From positions 540,037 to 604,036 of the forward strand of contig CANMOQ010000001.1 in assembly GCA_947499505.1 (NCBI GenBank): 64,000 bases of DNA. The letters are read 5' to 3'. The first letter of the stretch is position 1, and the number at the start of each line of letters is the position of its first letter. Below, piece by piece: positions 1-9,147 of this stretch. Under the pieces are notes generated by a model that was given only the letters and a program-made list of their open reading frames with translations, did no database searches and was not told where the DNA came from. A program made the translations under genes and the position numbers. Source of the stretch: an uncultured Erythrobacter sp. Its GTDB lineage: Bacteria; Pseudomonadota; Alphaproteobacteria; Sphingomonadales; Sphingomonadaceae.

Positions 1-519
<519 letters not shown>

Positions 520-557
520 ATCTCGCAGCGGCGGGTCAGATTGCGTGGGTGCGGTGG

Positions 558-1232
558 CTAAGCCGCGCCGCGCTTTACCGCCTCTTCAAAATAACGGTCC
601 ATCGACTTCAACCCGGTATCGCTGAGGCGCACCAAGACTCGGCGTTGATCCTCTGGGTCTTGCTCGCGCAGTATGAGACCCTGTTCCGCCAGCACGCCGA
701 GCCATCGCAGCCCGGTTGTGGGCGGCGCAGCCGAGCCGATGTAAGCGCTGGATACAGAGACAGACTTATCGTCGACATGCGCGACGTAGAGGTCGAGCAG
801 GATGTCCCAAGCAGGCTCCCCAAACAGGTCGGGGTCACCGAAGAAGGTGCCCCGCGTGCGTCGCACATCATAGGCCTTGCGCGCCATGAGCGCATAGCTG
901 CGCCGCCGGGTTGATACGTCTGTTGGAGAGTTCTGGAGGGCGTCTGGGGTGGGGGTGGCGGTGCCGCCAGCCGCACTGGCCAGAGAGGCAAACGCAGCGG
1001 CTTGATCGCCGGAGCGCAATTGCTCTGCGATTGCGATCAATTGATCGGCAACGGGGGTGAGGTCGGCATTGGACTGGCGCGCGTTGGCCTGGGGTCGGTT
1101 CGCGCTGCCGAAAGGCGCAGGCTCAGCCGCACCACCTTGATTGGTTAGGGCGCTGTCTGTCACACGGTGTTCGGACATGTCGCCGTCCGACATATCGCGA
1201 TCTGACAAAGGTGATCTGCGAGCCCCATCCAT
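558..1232 (-). CDS. MarR-like winged-helix protein
   Basis: A 224-residue protein. The first ~110 residues are low-complexity, rich in Ala, Ser and Gln, and look disordered. The last ~110 (from about RRRSYALMARKAYDVRRTR) resemble a winged-helix DNA-binding domain: a helical segment containing WDILLDLYVAH, a helix-turn-helix region with SSAYIGSAAPPTTGLRWLGVLAEQGL, and a wing-like DQRRVLVRLSDTG. That order is typical of MarR-type regulators. Conserved small regulators of this shape occur in sphingomonads, but I cannot name a target. The start is uncertain because several in-frame ATGs lie within the first 20 codons and none has a strong Shine-Dalgarno. It converges on eno. Confidence 0.75.
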   Translation of the reverse strand: MDGARRSPLSDRDMSDGDMSEHRVTDSALTNQGGAAEPAPFGSANRPQANARQSNADLTPVADQLIAIAEQLRSGDQAAAFASLASAAGGTATPTPDALQNSPTDVSTRRRSYALMARKAYDVRRTRGTFFGDPDLFGEPAWDILLDLYVAHVDDKSVSVSSAYIGSAAPPTTGLRWLGVLAEQGLILREQDPEDQRRVLVRLSDTGLKSMDRYFEEAVKRGAA

Positions 1233-1399
1233 GGTCAGCTCGGCGCAGCTTTAGAAAGAGATGTGAAACTCGGCCGAACCAAGCAATCCTCCTTGCACAT
1301 ATGGGCTTGAAGATTGGTTGAACGGTTTGCCCCCGGTCGCCCTGCTTTGCCCTTGCTTCACTCCATAATGGAGTCGAAGGCATTTGGCTTTACGTGTGA

Positions 1400-1594
1400 C
1401 TACGCATGTGGGCTTTTGGGCGGCTTTGGTCCCTCAATTCCTGACATGAAATCCATCCGCAGTTTCGTGATCGCCGCATCCACATGTGCAGCGGCAATGA
1501 ATGCGCCGATCCGGTCCAGATGCGATAACTGCGCTTCTAGGGTCATGATAATCGGCGCAATCTCAGCTTGGATTGCGTTCTCTTGAGCGGTCAA
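1400..1594 (-). CDS. Small conserved-looking hypothetical protein
   Basis: A 64-residue, mostly helical, mildly acidic protein with a Lys/Pro-rich tail (GPKPPKSPHA). I do not recognise a family. The long start at 1594 is a TTG; an internal ATG at 1546 would give a 48-residue product. No strong ribosome binding site is visible for either. It sits on the minus strand between ribH and the MarR-like gene. The regular helical pattern (Leu/Ile/Ala every 3-4 residues) favours a real gene, but coding status is not certain. Confidence 0.4.
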   Translation of the reverse strand: MTAQENAIQAEIAPIIMTLEAQLSHLDRIGAFIAAAHVDAAITKLRMDFMSGIEGPKPPKSPHA

Positions 1595-1761
1595 AACTAA
1601 ACGATCCCAATTTGAAGGTCATTTCGGCGTCTCGCGCACTGCAACACGCGCCGAATTGATGGCTGCTAATTCAACCTAATGCCTTCATAAAATCTACAGA
1701 GGGAAACTACGTAGGTTTCGCCCTGTAATTCGAGATTGGGACAGCTTCTGATCGCGCTGGA

Positions 1762-2184
1762 TCAGCGCGGGAACCTCTGTGTCAACTCCAGCAAGGCCAG
1801 AGCCGCTTTCGCCGCTTCGCCGCCTTTATCCTTGGCTGCAGGGTTTGCGCGTTCCAGCGCCTGCGCTTCGTTCTCGGTGGTGATGATGCCATTGCCGATG
1901 GGAATGCCATCCATGGTCAGCGCCATGATCGCCCGAGCGCTTTCCCCAGCTACGATCTCAAAGTGATAGGTTTCGCCGCGGATTACCACGCCGATTGCGA
2001 CAAAGGCGTCATAGCCTCCGCCTTCCAACGCGAGCGCAATCGCGCCCGGGATTTCGAGCGCTCCGGGCACGGTGAGCACTTCTGCCTCATGCCCGGCGGC
2101 CTCAATCGCGGCCTTCGCGCCGGCGATCAGCATGTCATTAAGATGCGCATAGAAACGCGCTTCGACGATCAGAATGCGGGCCAT
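1762..2184 (-). CDS. ribH: 6,7-dimethyl-8-ribityllumazine synthase
   Basis: Lumazine synthase condenses 5-amino-6-ribitylaminouracil with 3,4-dihydroxy-2-butanone 4-phosphate, the penultimate step of riboflavin synthesis. The 140-residue length matches the short bacterial form. Family hallmarks are [11 protein letters not shown], which lines the pyrimidine pocket, [14 protein letters not shown], which binds phosphate and contains the catalytic His, and [17 protein letters not shown]. It starts 5 bases after the ribB stop, with GGAG of its ribosome binding site inside the ribB end, so the pair is translationally close and co-transcribed. RibB supplies the other lumazine synthase substrate, which fits the pairing. 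Confidence 0.95.
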   Translation of the reverse strand: MARILIVEARFYAHLNDMLIAGAKAAIEAAGHEAEVLTVPGALEIPGAIALALEGGGYDAFVAIGVVIRGETYHFEIVAGESARAIMALTMDGIPIGNGIITTENEAQALERANPAAKDKGGEAAKAALALLELTQRFPR

Positions 2185-2189
2185 AGTGT

Positions 2190-3440
2190 TTACTCCGGAA
2201 TGGGGTGGTGCCCAACGATGTTCAGGCCGTAACCCTCGATCGCCACGACATTGGGCTGTGAATTGGATAGCAGGATCATATCATCTACGCCCAGATCGGC
2301 GAGGATTTGTGAACCGATGCCGACATTGCGATTGGCTTCATCAGCGGTGTATTCGCCGCTCGAGCCGACCCGACCGGTCAGGATTACGATGATGCCAGAG
2401 CCGTGCTCACCAATCGCCTGCATTGCGCGTTGCAAGGTGCGTTTGCGCGGTCCGGGCTGGCCCAGAACATCGTCAAACACCGAGATTGGGTGCACACGGG
2501 CGAGGGTCGGTTCACCGGGTTGAATATGACCCTTTTGCAGGACGTAGGCCTCGTTGTCCGACACCGTGTTGCGATAAGTGATCATGCGCCATTGTCCGCC
2601 GTAATCGGAATCGAACGCGCGCTCGCCAAGCCGTTCAACCAGATGATCATTGCGCATCCGGTAAGCGATGAGATCGCGGATTGTCCCGATTTTGAGGTCA
2701 TGCTTGCGCGCAAACGCCATCAGATCTTCAAGCCGCGCCATCGAGCCATCATCGTTCATGATTTCGCAAATTACACCGCTGGGGTTGAGGCCAGCGAGAC
2801 GCGAGATATCCACCGCCGCTTCGGTATGGCCTGCGCGCACCAGCACGCCGCCATCACGCGCGGTCAGTGGGAAGACATGGCCGGGTGTGACAATGTCGTC
2901 CGGGCCCTTGGTCGCATCAATCGCCACCGAGACGGTGCGCGCCCGGTCCGCCGCAGAGATGCCGGTGGTCACGCCTTCCTTTGCCTCGATCGAGATCGTG
3001 AAGGCGGTCTGCATGCTTTCCTTATTGTTGCGGCTCATGGGCTCCAGGCCGAGCTGATCGACCCGCGCTTTGTCTAGCGACAAGCAGATGAGCCCGCGCC
3101 CGTGGGTCGCCATGAAGTTGATCGCAGCCGGCGTTGCCATTTGCGCCGGGATGATCAGATCGCCTTCGTTCTCGCGGTCTTCATCGTCGACCAGGATGTA
3201 CATCTTGCCATTGCGTGCTTCGTCGATGATCTCTTCGATCCCGACCAGAACGGGGCGCTCGTCATTGGCGTCCAGGAACGCTTCCAGCTTGGCCAGCGTC
3301 TCTGTCGTGGGGTTCCAGTCCTCATCTGCGCAATCGCGCAGAGTGTTGGCATGGAGGCCAGCGGCGCGGGCCAAGCCTGCTTTGGTCATCTCGCCATTTT
3401 CGACGAGTGTGCGAACGCGTGTGATTGTTGATGTGCTCAT
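2190..3440 (-). CDS. ribB: 3,4-dihydroxy-2-butanone 4-phosphate synthase with N-terminal HTH and degenerate GCH II domain
   Basis: A 416-residue, three-part protein. Residues ~1-60 form a small helix-turn-helix domain ([19 protein letters not shown] is the HTH core). Residues ~65-270 are DHBP synthase, converting ribulose 5-phosphate to DHBP plus formate; the acidic [11 protein letters not shown] loop, THGRGLICL and GHTEAAVD motifs are intact. Residues ~275-416 resemble GTP cyclohydrolase II, but the three zinc cysteines and the RCDCG-type motif are absent. This half should therefore be inactive, as in the alphaproteobacterial RibBX arrangement. No FMN riboswitch is visible upstream. An 18-bp palindrome lies in the promoter, suggesting that the HTH could autoregulate (inference). 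ATG 3440 has no clear Shine-Dalgarno. Confidence 0.93.
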   Translation of the reverse strand: MSTSTITRVRTLVENGEMTKAGLARAAGLHANTLRDCADEDWNPTTETLAKLEAFLDANDERPVLVGIEEIIDEARNGKMYILVDDEDRENEGDLIIPAQMATPAAINFMATHGRGLICLSLDKARVDQLGLEPMSRNNKESMQTAFTISIEAKEGVTTGISAADRARTVSVAIDATKGPDDIVTPGHVFPLTARDGGVLVRAGHTEAAVDISRLAGLNPSGVICEIMNDDGSMARLEDLMAFARKHDLKIGTIRDLIAYRMRNDHLVERLGERAFDSDYGGQWRMITYRNTVSDNEAYVLQKGHIQPGEPTLARVHPISVFDDVLGQPGPRKRTLQRAMQAIGEHGSGIIVILTGRVGSSGEYTADEANRNVGIGSQILADLGVDDMILLSNSQPNVVAIEGYGLNIVGHHPIPE

Positions 3441-3446
3441 GATTGT

Positions 3447-3474
3447 TCAATATCACATTTGAATGTGATTGCAA
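3447..3474 (-). promoter_or_regulatory. ribB promoter containing a perfect 18-bp palindrome
   Basis: The forward sequence at 3452-3469 is ATCACATTTGAATGTGAT, with 8-base perfect arms and a 2-base centre. Read on the minus strand, a TTGCAA (3469-3474) and a TATTGA (3447-3452) flank it with a 16-base spacer. The palindrome therefore fills the space between a plausible -35 and -10. Transcription about 7 bases after this -10 would begin at or next to the ATG, which would explain the missing ribosome binding site (leaderless mRNA). Binding by the HTH domain of the gene product itself is an inference. Confidence 0.55.
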
Positions 3475-3800
3475 GGCTTGCGATGTGCGTTGTGGAACAC
3501 ATTCGCGATTTTCGAAACTGTGACTTTTCCATAAAACCGCGAATTTCGAGTGGTTTGGGCGTGAAGTGCAACGTGACGTTGTGATTTTTGGCATTTGTAT
3601 GAAGCTCGCGTGTCGTCGTCACCAATGGATATCCAACATGTCAAAGAGCCGCAGTTTGGCTAGCAAAATCCCAAGCAGTAGGAAGAATTACGGTCATCCT
3701 GGCTTTGACCTTCGCACAAGTCCGCTTACACATGATGCAAGGCCCGCCTGTAACTGCGGTGTTTTTCTCGAAGCAAACAATGGCGCGGTTCTATACGATT

Positions 3801-4916
3801 ATGGGCAAACTTTCCGGCATTACCGTTATCGACCTAACGCAGTTTTTGCCGGGCCCGATGATGACCGTGATGATGGCGGATCAGGGCGCGCGCGTTATCA
3901 AGATTGAACCACGAGCTGGCGATCCGGCTCGCGATATGCAGCCGCGTGCCCGCTATGACGGTGCGGATCATTCGGTGTGGTTTGCAAACCTCAATCGCGG
4001 CAAGGAAAGCGTGGTTCTGGACCTTAAGAGTGAGGCTGGCCAAACCGCTTTGGCTGACCTCTGCCGCACTGCCGATGTCTTTGTCGAAGGGTTCCGACCC
4101 GGCGTGATGAAACGGTTGGGCTTCGATTTTGACAGCGTGAAAGCGATTAAGCCTGATATCATTTACTGCTCAATCTCGGCTTTTGGCCAAACTGGCGAGC
4201 TCGCGCATCATCCGGCACATGATATGGCGGTGCAGGCGCTCGCTGGGTTTTTGTCCGCCAATGATGGTGCCGACGGAACGCCCGTGGTCCCAGGCGTGGC
4301 TAGCGCGGATCTGGCGGCGGGATTAACGGCTCTGTCCGCGGTTTTGATGGCGCTCGTTGGTCGCTCTAGCAGCGGCGAGGGCGCGTATATTGATTGCGCC
4401 ATGTTCGACAGCCTGCTGCCATGGAGTGCGCATACCGCCAGCAGCGTGATAGCAGGCGGGGAAAGCCCGGTATCTTCGCGCCAACGCTCATTGGGTGGGG
4501 CGGGCTTCTATCAGATTTACCGAACCATGGATGGGCGCCACGTTGCGCTTGGCGGGCGAGAGATCAAGTTCGCGCGAAACCTGCTTACGGCGCTGGGGCG
4601 CGAAGATCTGGTTGCTCATGCCCAGCGCGAGGCAGGAGAGCAGGAGGAGCTGATCCAATTCCTGCGTGACACCTTCAAAACGAAGTCGCGCGATCATTGG
4701 GAGGCATGGTTTGCCGACAAAGATGTTGCATTCGCGCCTGTTCTGAACTTTCGCGAGGCGCTCGACCAGCCGCATATTGCCGAACGCGGACTGTTGATTG
4801 AGGCGGACGGCGGTGCCAATCACATTGCGCCTGCCGTCCGTTTTGCAGGCGATGATTGGCAAGCGGGCGCTGTGCCGCAGCTTGGTTCAGGCCTTAAACA
4901 TGACGAAGGGTCGTAA
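3801..4916 (+). CDS. CaiB/BaiF family CoA-transferase (family III)
   Basis: Family III CoA-transferases move CoA between acyl acids; the family also includes alpha-methylacyl-CoA racemase. The 371-residue product begins MGKLSGITVIDLTQFLPGP, the standard family start, so I place the start at ATG 3801; the open frame extends upstream to 3705 without a better signal. Motifs include GARVIKIEPRAGDPAR, FANLNRGKESVVLDLK, DMAVQALAGF (the expected position of the catalytic Asp) and GEGAYIDCAMFDS. The substrate cannot be read from the sequence. Its stop overlaps the start of the YciI-like gene by one base (TAATG), so the two are coupled. Confidence 0.9.
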   Translation: MGKLSGITVIDLTQFLPGPMMTVMMADQGARVIKIEPRAGDPARDMQPRARYDGADHSVWFANLNRGKESVVLDLKSEAGQTALADLCRTADVFVEGFRPGVMKRLGFDFDSVKAIKPDIIYCSISAFGQTGELAHHPAHDMAVQALAGFLSANDGADGTPVVPGVASADLAAGLTALSAVLMALVGRSSSGEGAYIDCAMFDSLLPWSAHTASSVIAGGESPVSSRQRSLGGAGFYQIYRTMDGRHVALGGREIKFARNLLTALGREDLVAHAQREAGEQEELIQFLRDTFKTKSRDHWEAWFADKDVAFAPVLNFREALDQPHIAERGLLIEADGGANHIAPAVRFAGDDWQAGAVPQLGSGLKHDEGS

Positions 4917-5203
4917 TGCCACTTTATGCTTTCTATTGCCGCGACGGTGAGAACGGCCCAGCTTTGCGCGAGCGATTCCGGTCCAAGCATATGGCTCATG
5001 TCGAGGCGCATATTGATGATTATGCAGTTGCCGGCCCCCTGATAAATGATGGCGAACCGACGGGATCATTGTTGGTGATCAGGGCAGCCGATGAAGCGGA
5101 AGCCCGGGTCAAATTCGAGGCCGATCCCTATTTCAACGCGGGCGTCTGGCAATCTATTCGCACCTCGGAATTTCGCGCACTAGCTGGTGATTGGTTCTGC
5201 TGA
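4916..5203 (+). CDS. YciI family protein
   Basis: A 95-residue ferredoxin-fold protein of the YciI/YCII family, small enzymes or binding proteins with a conserved His and Asp in a pocket. The pattern MPLYAFYCRDGENGPALRER, then HMAHVEAHIDDYAVAGPL, then GSLLVIRAADEAEARVKFEADPYF and FNAGVW is characteristic. The ATG at 4916 shares a base with the stop of the CoA-transferase gene. Co-transcription suggests a shared catabolic role, but the substrate is unknown. Confidence 0.88.
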   Translation: MPLYAFYCRDGENGPALRERFRSKHMAHVEAHIDDYAVAGPLINDGEPTGSLLVIRAADEAEARVKFEADPYFNAGVWQSIRTSEFRALAGDWFC

Positions 5204-5228
5204 GCGGCGTTGAAGGGGCCGGGGCAAA

Positions 5229-5567
5229 CTAGTTAGCTTTGTTGGCAACGATGCCATGGATAAATAAGTCTTTGAAGTCACGAGCGAGAGGCTCGATCTC
5301 AATGGACTCGTCCGACCAGCGAGAGAGGCCAATGATCGCGCTGTAAATGAGCTCTCCATGGCCGCAAGGATCGACTTCCCGGAAAGCCCGCGCTTCAATA
5401 CCGTTATTGATGATCGTGTAGATGTTTTTCATGAACGCATGTTGCTGCTCACGAATTCTGCGCATCTGCTCATCTCCAAATATATCGGGGAAGAAATGCT
5501 CTCGTTGGTAATCGAGCCTAAGGTCGCTGACCGAATCCTGATCTCGAACATGGACCGCAAGTCCCTT
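5229..5567 (-). pseudogene. TetR/AcrR-type regulator, C-terminal remnant
   Basis: Reading the minus strand upward from 5229, the frame is open to a stop at 5568-5570. It encodes a helical domain like the ligand-binding half of TetR regulators: REQQHAFMKNIYTIINNGIEARAFREVDP, then GELIYSAIIGLSRWSDES. No helix-turn-helix precedes it in this frame. A second minus-strand frame (5518-5703) runs into it and may hold part of the older upstream coding sequence after a frameshift. I therefore call it a broken regulator. It lies just downstream of the CoA-transferase/YciI pair, which an intact copy might have controlled. Family assignment is moderate. Confidence 0.5.
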
Positions 5568-6129
5568 TCAGCAGTGACCGCCCCTTTACGAATTTGAATT
5601 CTCCGGAGATGTCGAGATATTCAGCTCGAAACTGCGTGAATCCTGAGATCCAAAAGATTGCAGCCACTAACATGCGGTCGGTCATAGACCGAAGAGCGTA
5701 CATTTCTAAACCACACCGTAAGCGATGTTTTCTGACTGGAATGCCAATGCCTGTCTTGCTGATTGGGCTTTTGTGGATTGTCTCAGACTACAAGTCTTTT
5801 TACGGATAGCGCGGCTTGGCTAGATTTGGGCCTATTTCGCCACCTGCTTACGGGACGAAGTGATTTCGAAGGAAGCTAGCCTGGCATAAAAAGGATGCCA
5901 TTCGCCCACGTTTGGAAATGGGCCGAGAGCGAACCGTCTGCAATTCATCCCAACTTCGGTTAGCCTTCAATGCTGAGTTTGGGGCGAAAGCAGATGCAAG
6001 CTCGCGTCGACTGTTCGATCACACAATGTGGCGCTGATATGATAGCATCGCTCCAACATCTCCGCTTGACCGGTGTCCCGGCTTGCTGTTGACGTAGGCG
6101 CGGGGCGCAGATCAGGGTTGCAACGAGCC
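5568..6129. other. Non-coding or decayed interval
   Basis: About 560 bases without a convincing gene. The left part may carry frameshifted remains of the TetR-like gene. The rest has only short frames without ribosome binding sites or family resemblance, plus AT-richer patches that could hold the promoter of the regulator gene starting at 6130. I see no RNA gene or repeat here. Confidence 0.5.
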
Positions 6130-7713
6130 ATGACGCTTGAGATTCAGACATTTGGGCCGTTCGAGATCCGGCGCGGTGAGGCGCTTCTCGAGCTTCCGTC
6201 CTCTCGCAAGTCTCGCGCTTTGCTTGCTTATTTGGCGATCACAGGCAGGCGGCATTCGCGGCGCGATCTGTGCGAGCTGTTCTGGGACAATACGGATGAT
6301 CCGCTGGCCGGGCTGCGCTGGTCACTTTCGAAACTCAGAACACTGGTGAACGCCGACGGGGACGAACGGGTAAACTCCAACCGAGATGCGATCTGGTTCG
6401 ACAGCAGCCAGGCACTGTTTGACAAAGACCAGTTGAACGATCTCGCCAATCGCGGTCACCAGACGGAGAAGGAAGCAGACCAGATTTGGAAGGCGACGTC
6501 TGGCCTGCCGCTGGCCGATTGCGAGCTTCCCAACCAACCGGAATTCATGACCTGGCTTGAGGGCTACCGGCAGGATTACCTGAGGCTGCGCGCAGGCGTG
6601 GCCAAACGTTTTGCCCGGGACGAGGATTTGCCGTGGCAGACGCGCGACAAATGGGCTGAGCGCTGGATCCGGCTGACGCCGTATTCGCGCGGTGCTGCCT
6701 ACACTGCGTTTGAGACCAAATATCATGCTGCTGGGCGGGCGGCGGCGACCGGGCTGGCCGGCCATCTGCGCAAGGCCTTCGGAGAAGCGGGCATTGAGCC
6801 GCCCGTTTTTGAGATTGATCAGCAGCCTGGCGAGGTTCTCATCACGCCGCGCGATTTGCTCGCACCGGAAGAACAGCAAATCCGCTTCGTTAGTGGCGGC
6901 GACGGTGTCTCGATCGCTTGGGCAAGCGTGGGCGATGCGGCCAATCCGCCCTTGGTGAAGGCGGCCAATTGGCTGAACCATCTGGAGCTGGATTGGGACG
7001 CTCCGGTGTGGAGCCCTTTGTTCAAAGAGCTGTCAAAGTCGCATAATTTTGTCCGCTATGATGAGCGCGGCTGCGGCCTGTCCGATTGGGATGTGGACGA
7101 GATCACCTTCGATAAGTTTGTCGAAGACTTGGAGCATGTGGTGGACGCCGCAGGGCTAGAACGCTTCCCATTGCTGGGCATCAGCCAGGGGGCCGCCGTG
7201 TCGATCCGATATGCGGCGCTGCATCCAGAGCGGGTGTCGCAGCTGATCCTGTTTGGCGCCTATGATCAAGGGTGGCGATTTGATGCAACGCCGGAGCAAG
7301 TGCGCGAGCGCGAGGCAATCATGGTCTTGACGGAAACCGGTTGGGGCATGGACAATCCAGCCTACCGCCACGTTTTCTCGCGCACCTTTATGCCGGATGC
7401 GAGTCCGGAAGAGCTGGACTGGTTTGACGAGTTTCAGCGCCTCACCACATCGGCAGAGAATGCCGTGCGGTTTCTGGAAGCGTTCTCAACCATCGATGTG
7501 CGTGATGACTTGGCAAAAGTTCAATGCCCAACACTGGTGGTTCACAGCCGCGGGGACATGCGCATCCCGTTTGCGACAGGGCGCTCCATCGCATCGCGAA
7601 TTCCGGGTGCTCAGCTGGCCGGCGTTGAAAGCCAGAATCACCTGCTGTTGGGCCGCGAATCGGCTTCGGCCCGATTCGTTGAACTGGTCCAAGATTTCCT
7701 GAAATCCGGCTGA
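6130..7713 (+). CDS. SARP/BTAD-type winged-helix regulator fused to an alpha/beta hydrolase
   Basis: A 527-residue fusion. Residues ~1-75 match the OmpR/SARP winged helix: LEIQTFGPFEIRRGEALLEL, SRKSRALLAYLAITG, SRRDLCELFW and AGLRWSLSKLRTLV are textbook positions. Residues ~90-240 are helical and resemble the bacterial transcriptional activation domain. Residues ~265-527 are an alpha/beta hydrolase with RYDERGCGLSDW, a nucleophile elbow GISQG (Ser352), an acid in HSRGD (Asp476) and His504 in QNHLL, so the triad looks complete. It lacks the NB-ARC module of AfsR-like proteins. The start at ATG 6130 is favoured because the SARP domain begins immediately. A heptamer array lies just downstream, before the next gene. 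A sensor role for the hydrolase domain is an inference. Confidence 0.82.
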   Translation: MTLEIQTFGPFEIRRGEALLELPSSRKSRALLAYLAITGRRHSRRDLCELFWDNTDDPLAGLRWSLSKLRTLVNADGDERVNSNRDAIWFDSSQALFDKDQLNDLANRGHQTEKEADQIWKATSGLPLADCELPNQPEFMTWLEGYRQDYLRLRAGVAKRFARDEDLPWQTRDKWAERWIRLTPYSRGAAYTAFETKYHAAGRAAATGLAGHLRKAFGEAGIEPPVFEIDQQPGEVLITPRDLLAPEEQQIRFVSGGDGVSIAWASVGDAANPPLVKAANWLNHLELDWDAPVWSPLFKELSKSHNFVRYDERGCGLSDWDVDEITFDKFVEDLEHVVDAAGLERFPLLGISQGAAVSIRYAALHPERVSQLILFGAYDQGWRFDATPEQVREREAIMVLTETGWGMDNPAYRHVFSRTFMPDASPEELDWFDEFQRLTTSAENAVRFLEAFSTIDVRDDLAKVQCPTLVVHSRGDMRIPFATGRSIASRIPGAQLAGVESQNHLLLGRESASARFVELVQDFLKSG

Positions 7714-7722
7714 AAACCCAAA

Positions 7723-7815
7723 TTACAACTTTTTTTGCAAATTACAACGCTTTTGGGGCCAATTACAACGGTCTTACAACGGTCTTACAACGCTTTTTAC
7801 AACGCTCATTACAAC
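7723..7815 (+). repeat. Seven phased direct repeats of TTACAAC
   Basis: TTACAAC occurs at 7723, 7742, 7763, 7774, 7785, 7797 and 7809. Start-to-start distances are 19, 21, 11, 11, 12 and 12 bases, about one or two helical turns. Six copies continue with G (TTACAACG), then G or C and T or C. The array lies directly after the SARP-hydrolase gene and 63 bases before the next start codon. SARP regulators are known to bind heptameric direct repeats spaced about 11 or 22 bp, so this is a strong operator candidate. Binding by the neighbouring regulator is inferred. Confidence 0.8.
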
Positions 7816-7878
7816 GGTCGTCTGTCATCACTGACCCATCGGGAAGCCAATGCCTGGCTGCCATTGAAAGGGTCAATT

Positions 7879-9039
7879 ATGTCAAACACAGCCGCGAAAC
7901 CATCTCAGCAAACAGCACCAATTAAGTCAGCATCAGCAGCGCCAGCACCGCAAAGCGTCACCGCGAGCCAGACGCGGCCCAAAGAACCCAAAGCGGAATA
8001 TTCCCTGTCTGGCGGCTTACTTCAGCGGCTGCATGGAATGAACGCGGCGCTTGCTTTCACATCTTACCAGTCTGGATTGCTTTATATGCTCGGCAGCAAT
8101 GCTCAGGGCAAAGCGCAGCTTCACCAATCAGGAATGCCAAAGCCGATGGGTTTGTGTGCGGATGGCAACGGCCGTTTGGTGCTGTCGACCGGCGCACAGA
8201 TCATGCGCTTGGAAAACGTGCTGGAGCCTGACCAGCGGATCAACCAAACCTATGACGCCTGCTTTATGCCGCGGACACATTATGTGACCGGCCAACTTGA
8301 TGCGCATGATGTGGGCGCAATGGCCGATGGCTCCATCGTGTTCGTTAACACCCGCTTCAATTGCCTAGCCAAAGTGTCGGAGCGCCATTCTTTCGATCCG
8401 ATTTGGAAGCCTGAATTTATCAGCGATATCGTTGATGAAGACCGGTGCCATCTCAACGGTCTGGCGATGCGCGATGGCGAGCCGGCCTATGTCACGGCGG
8501 TCTCCAAATCCGACACAATTGACGGCTGGCGCGATCGCCGCGCCGATGGCGGTGTGGTGATCGATGTGCAGTCAGGCAAGATCGTGTGCGAGGGGCTGTC
8601 CATGCCGCACTCGCCGCGCTGGCATGATGGAAAGCTGTGGGTGCTGAACGCGGGCACAGGCGAACTTGGTATTGTCGAATTGCCAAAGGGTCGGGCGAAG
8701 ATGGGCAAGTTCAAGCCGGTCGCATTCTGCCCTGGTTTCCTGCGCGGATTGTCGTTTCACGATGGCTTTGCCTTCGTGGGCCTGTCGCGCCCGCGCTACA
8801 AACGCTTCGAGGGGCTGGAGCTCGATGAGCGTCTAAAGAAGGCCGACAGCGAGCCATGGTGCGGGGTCCAGGTGATTGACCTGAAATCGGGCAATTGCGC
8901 CGATTGGTTCCGGATCGATGGCGACATCGGCGAGCTTTATGACATCGAGCTGATCGAGGGTTTCCGCTGTCCCATGACTGTGTCGCCTAGCTCCGCTGAT
9001 GCGGCGACATTGCTCACCTTTGACAAGCTCAAAACCTAG
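7879..9039 (+). CDS. TIGR03032/DUF4915-like protein
   Basis: A 386-residue protein whose body resembles the TIGR03032 (DUF4915) family of uncharacterised beta-propeller-like proteins. Recognisable stretches are MPKPMGLCADGNGRLVLST, THYVTGQLDAHDVG, HLNGLAMRDGEPAYVTAVS, MPHSPRWHDGKLWVLNAGTGELG and FCPGFLRGLSFHDGFAFVGLSRPR. The first ~45 residues are Ala/Ser/Pro/Gln-rich and look unstructured; there is no signal peptide, so it should be cytosolic. The start at ATG 7879 has AAAGGG seven bases upstream; the longer open frame merely translates the repeat array. The adhesin gene follows after 108 bases on the same strand, so one transcript from the heptamer promoter is likely. Function is unknown. 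Confidence 0.82.
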   Translation: MSNTAAKPSQQTAPIKSASAAPAPQSVTASQTRPKEPKAEYSLSGGLLQRLHGMNAALAFTSYQSGLLYMLGSNAQGKAQLHQSGMPKPMGLCADGNGRLVLSTGAQIMRLENVLEPDQRINQTYDACFMPRTHYVTGQLDAHDVGAMADGSIVFVNTRFNCLAKVSERHSFDPIWKPEFISDIVDEDRCHLNGLAMRDGEPAYVTAVSKSDTIDGWRDRRADGGVVIDVQSGKIVCEGLSMPHSPRWHDGKLWVLNAGTGELGIVELPKGRAKMGKFKPVAFCPGFLRGLSFHDGFAFVGLSRPRYKRFEGLELDERLKKADSEPWCGVQVIDLKSGNCADWFRIDGDIGELYDIELIEGFRCPMTVSPSSADAATLLTFDKLKT

Positions 9040-9147
9040 CCGACCCAGCATCAAAACACCGCGTATTTCGCCGGGCCAATCAGCTCAGCAGAAAGCCATT
9101 CCAGACAAGAATTCGCGCCGACAAATCAGAGGCGCATCGAGGGCAAA

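Noticed and set aside
3441..3800. FMN riboswitch upstream of ribB
   Set aside because: None of the conserved FMN-element blocks (AGGGCGGGGTGAAATTCCC-like or GGCGGTAAA-like) is present.
7735..7878. N-terminal extension of the TIGR03032-like protein
   Set aside because: It would translate the TTACAAC repeat array; ATG 7879 has a good AAAGGG and starts before the conserved domain.
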